Part shown: piece after piece, positions 61,682 to 64,000 of the stretch
How positions within the stretch are numbered: the stretch's first letter is position 1
Layout of the letters: each line of letters opens with the position of its first letter
DNA from: Clostridium sp.
GTDB taxonomy: Bacteria; Bacillota; Clostridia; Clostridiales; Clostridiaceae
Length of the DNA stretch: 64,000 nt
Direction of reading: 5' to 3'
Assembly: GCF_029258205.1 (NCBI RefSeq)
Contig: NZ_JARHZJ010000041.1
Coordinates: 1 to 64,000 of the forward strand
The notes under the pieces: generated by a model
What the model saw: the letters and a program-made list of their open reading frames with translations, nothing else
What the model was told of the DNA's origin: nothing
Databases searched by the model: none
Made by a program: the position numbers and the translations under genes

Positions 61682-62728
61682 CTATCTTAAAGGTCTATTA
61701 GATTCTATAGATTTATGCATCTTTACTGGTTTAACATTAAAGTTTGATCTATACTCTGTTTCAGCCCAGAATATATTATCTGCAACTAATGCTTCTGGAT
61801 TTAACTCTACTCCATCTAAAATTATTTCTTTAAATTTATGATATCCAGCTCTGTCAATTAAATGACCGCCATGTAAATATTCTGGCTTATAGTCTAAAGC
61901 CCAAGCAGAGAATTTTTGCCAGTTAGCAAAGATACCAAGAACAACTTCTTCTGTTACAAAGTTTACAAATGTTTTACCCATTCTAGGAGTTTGCTTTCCT
62001 GTTCTTCCACCTATAACTATTCTATAGAATTTTTCTGGTTTTCTAGTCCAAGCACTTGCTGGACATGCTAATACACATTCTCCACATCCTACACAACAAC
62101 ATGGATCCTTATCAACTAATCCTTTATCATTCAAACTTAAAACTCTTGTAGCATGATGTTCACAAGCTTTTACACAAGCTCCACAACCTATACATCTTTC
62201 TGGATGATATTCCATTCTAGCTTGTCCTATAACACCAAAGTCTTGAAAATGTCCTTTAGCACAGTCGTTTGGACATCCAGCTACAGATACTTTTATATGA
62301 TAGTGTGATGGGAATACTAATTTTTCTATTTTATTAGCCATATCCTTAGTATCAATATTTCCTTTTATACAATGTGAATTTCCAATACATGCCATAACGT
62401 TTCTAGCACCTATTGTTGGATATCCATTTTCATCAACTTTCATATCACAATTACATCTATCTACTTCAACTTCTTGTAAATAATTTTCTATAAACTTATT
62501 TACTGCTGGAATATTTTCATATTTAATTCCTGGAATATTAAAAGTTTGTCTCATTCCCATATGAAATGTTCCATTTCCCCAAGTTTCTGCTATTTCTTGT
62601 ATTTGTGATAAATACTTAGCATCTACTATTCCTCCTGGAATACGCATTTGAAGCATAAACTCTCCTGGAACCTTTGATTGACGAAAACAATTTAGTCTAA
62701 CTTTTTTAATATCTATATCATGATTCAT
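61682..62728 (-). CDS. asrC: Anaerobic sulfite reductase subunit C
   Basis: This 348-residue catalytic subunit reduces sulfite to sulfide using siroheme and iron-sulfur clusters. The N-terminal ferredoxin-like half-domain is followed by siroheme/4Fe-4S cysteines (CIGNSHCIKG and VAGCPNDCAKG). Two inserted 4Fe-4S ferredoxin motifs follow (CIGCGACVKACEHH, CVGCGECVLACPA). The arrangement matches AsrC. It is the last gene of asrABC, 12 bp after asrB. Sulfite reduction by this operon gives the black colonies used to identify the species. Confidence 0.93.
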   Translation of the reverse strand: MNHDIDIKKVRLNCFRQSKVPGEFMLQMRIPGGIVDAKYLSQIQEIAETWGNGTFHMGMRQTFNIPGIKYENIPAVNKFIENYLQEVEVDRCNCDMKVDENGYPTIGARNVMACIGNSHCIKGNIDTKDMANKIEKLVFPSHYHIKVSVAGCPNDCAKGHFQDFGVIGQARMEYHPERCIGCGACVKACEHHATRVLSLNDKGLVDKDPCCCVGCGECVLACPASAWTRKPEKFYRIVIGGRTGKQTPRMGKTFVNFVTEEVVLGIFANWQKFSAWALDYKPEYLHGGHLIDRAGYHKFKEIILDGVELNPEALVADNIFWAETEYRSNFNVKPVKMHKSIESNRPLR

Positions 62729-62740
62729 AAATAACTCCTC

Positions 62741-63532
62741 CTAATCTAATAATGTTTTTGCTTTTGTATAGTTAAAAACTGGTCCTTCAAGACATACATA
62801 TGTTTCATTTATTCTACAATGTCCACATTTTCCTACTGCACATGACATTTTTCTTTCAAATGAAACCCATATCTTATCTTCTGGAACTCCAAGTTTTAAA
62901 AATTCTAAAGCTGTAAAATGCATCATTATAGGAGGTCCAACTATAATAACCTCATAGTTATCTCCAAAACTTTCTAGAGGTAATTTATTTAAATGAACTG
63001 TTACAAGTCCAGTTTCCCATCCTTCTTTTGTATCATTATCTAGAGTATAAATAGTATTGAATTTTTCACTCCATCTTTCTAAATCATTTTTAAAAAGTAC
63101 TCCCTCTGAATTTTTAAATCCAAATACCAAGCTTAAAGTTTCAACATAATTTGGCTCTTCATAAAACTTATTTATTAAACTTCTAACTGGTGCTACTCCT
63201 GTACCCCCAGCTACTATTATTACATTTTTATTTTTAAATTCTTCTACAGGCCAACCTTTTCCATAAGCTCCTCTTAAAGAAATCTTATCTCCCGGTTGTA
63301 ACTTAAATATTTCATCAGTAACTTTACCTACTGCTCTTATTGTAAAATCTAAGTATCCTGGTCCAAATCCACTAACAGAAATAGGTGCTTCTCCAACCTT
63401 AGGAAGAGATAATTCTAAAAATTGACCATGTTCTGGAACAACATCAGAAGCTATTCTAAAAGTCCATTCTTTGTCAGTTTCCTTAAATATGTCTATTATT
63501 TCACATGATTTAGGTGTTAAAATATTTTCCAT
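62741..63532 (-). CDS. asrB: Anaerobic sulfite reductase subunit B
   Basis: This 263-residue flavoprotein passes electrons from NAD(P)H to the other subunits. It has a ferredoxin reductase-type FAD domain (about 1-95), an NAD-binding domain (NVIIVAGGTGVAPVRSLI), and a C-terminal 2Fe-2S motif (CAVGKCGHCRI...C) as in dihydroorotate dehydrogenase electron-transfer subunits. Its start codon directly follows the asrA stop (TAAATG), indicating coupled translation. Confidence 0.93.
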   Translation of the reverse strand: MENILTPKSCEIIDIFKETDKEWTFRIASDVVPEHGQFLELSLPKVGEAPISVSGFGPGYLDFTIRAVGKVTDEIFKLQPGDKISLRGAYGKGWPVEEFKNKNVIIVAGGTGVAPVRSLINKFYEEPNYVETLSLVFGFKNSEGVLFKNDLERWSEKFNTIYTLDNDTKEGWETGLVTVHLNKLPLESFGDNYEVIIVGPPIMMHFTALEFLKLGVPEDKIWVSFERKMSCAVGKCGHCRINETYVCLEGPVFNYTKAKTLLD

Positions 63533-64000
63533 TTACATCTCCTCCATTATCTCTTTTACTGCTTTTGAAACCTTATTAATAGTAGCTGTAATTGATATAT
63601 TCTCTGGACATCTATCTGTACATCTTCCACATCCTACGCACATATGCTCTTCTCCAAATTGAGCTTTATAGTCATGAATTTTATGCATAACTTTATATCT
63701 CATTTTATCTCCAGCTGTTTTTCTAAATACATGTCCACCAGCCATTTCATCGAATCCATCTACATGACAAGATGCTTGTATTCTCTTTCTTTCACCTATG
63801 TTATGATTTGAATCATGAACTATATCTTTTGTTGTAAAGCATGTACATGTACTACAAGCTACTGTACAACTTCCACATTGAATACATCTTTTATTGTATT
63901 CTTCCCACATTTTATGATCCTTTAATTTATTTAAAACTTCAACACTCTCTATTTCTGGCAACTCAACCTTAGCTATATTTTCTTCAATAAATTGAAGTTC
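63533..64000 (-). CDS. asrA: Anaerobic sulfite reductase subunit A (5' end outside window)
   Basis: The frame is open to the window edge, so 155 C-terminal residues are visible. Two ferredoxin-type 4Fe-4S motifs are present: CIQCGSCTVACSTCTC and CVGCGRCTDRCPE. AsrA is the electron-transfer subunit of the sulfite reductase complex. Gene order asrA-asrB-asrC is conserved. Confidence 0.92.
   Translation of the reverse strand, partial: ELQFIEENIAKVELPEIESVEVLNKLKDHKMWEEYNKRCIQCGSCTVACSTCTCFTTKDIVHDSNHNIGERKRIQASCHVDGFDEMAGGHVFRKTAGDKMRYKVMHKIHDYKAQFGEEHMCVGCGRCTDRCPENISITATINKVSKAVKEIMEEM

Overview
The window is very AT-rich, low-GC Gram-positive DNA and fits Clostridium perfringens. The strongest marker is the adjacent pair at 27.8-29.8 kb. 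It encodes a six-helix GHKL sensor kinase and a 236-residue LytTR regulator carrying the RCHTSYIVN and SKHR motifs known from VirS/VirR, the toxin-regulating system of that species. The asrABC anaerobic sulfite reductase operon, the strong AGGAGG-type ribosome sites and the many intrinsic terminators agree with this. I saw no rRNA, tRNA or CRISPR array. Both ends of the window cut genes: a PPi-type phosphofructokinase at the left and asrA at the right.

Layout. 0-12.8 kb: phosphofructokinase, a class V aminotransferase (cysteine desulfurase-like), an ABC-F protein, dUTPase, a His/Cys-rich Cna-B-type protein, DUF1836, hemolysin III, LysR, a polysaccharide deacetylase, a degenerate amidase-like protein and a SulP transporter. 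12.8-15.5 kb: a cobalt/nickel ECF-type transporter (CbiM-CbiQ-CbiO) behind a 49-bp tandem duplication. 15.6-18.7 kb: PfkB-family kinase, DUF4250 and a MATE exporter. 18.8-20.5 kb: a decayed ABC import operon. 20.6-26.7 kb: small proteins, an Rpn-type protein, TauE, DedA, a TtcA-like PP-loop enzyme sharing the Rpn-type tail, and QueT behind a preQ1-type riboswitch. 26.7-32.4 kb: ComEC-like hydrolase lipoprotein, virS, virR, amidase and a 3D-domain wall protein with a structured leader. 32.8-39.5 kb: uraA, a second ABC-F protein, a deacetylase and topB. 39.5-40.5 kb is gene-poor. 40.5-52.1 kb: PH-domain membrane pair, a giant beta-propeller histidine kinase, a DEAD-box helicase, gdhA and ilvE. 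52.16-55.61 kb: a transposable element. 55.6-61.2 kb: hypothetical genes, a DUF2334 lipoprotein and a hydrolase. 61.7-64 kb: asrCBA.

The most unusual object is the 3.45-kb element at 52164-55610. It has terminal inverted repeats and a 9-bp target duplication. Next to both ends, and over its own promoter region, lie arrays of a 12-bp repeat (consensus AAATCACA plus 4 bp) in strict 12-bp phase, about sixteen units in all. Its first gene encodes a small ribbon-helix-helix protein, the class of DNA binder that coats such arrays (as ParR does on parC). Next comes a zinc-ribbon transposase split by a -1 frameshift, and then a passenger pair (XRE regulator plus DUF6773-like membrane protein) on the other strand. 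The element sits exactly in the loop of the bidirectional terminator between ilvE and its convergent neighbour, and it carries an inward-facing terminator at each end. I propose an RHH/iteron-organised transposon that targets terminators and insulates its host genes.

A second theme is 3'-end structure. Many minus-strand genes end in long imperfect hairpins. Four of them (downstream of topB, the giant kinase, gdhA and the DUF6106-like gene) share the exact 12-mer AAATAAAACTTA inside the hairpin, which suggests a dispersed repeat or terminator family.
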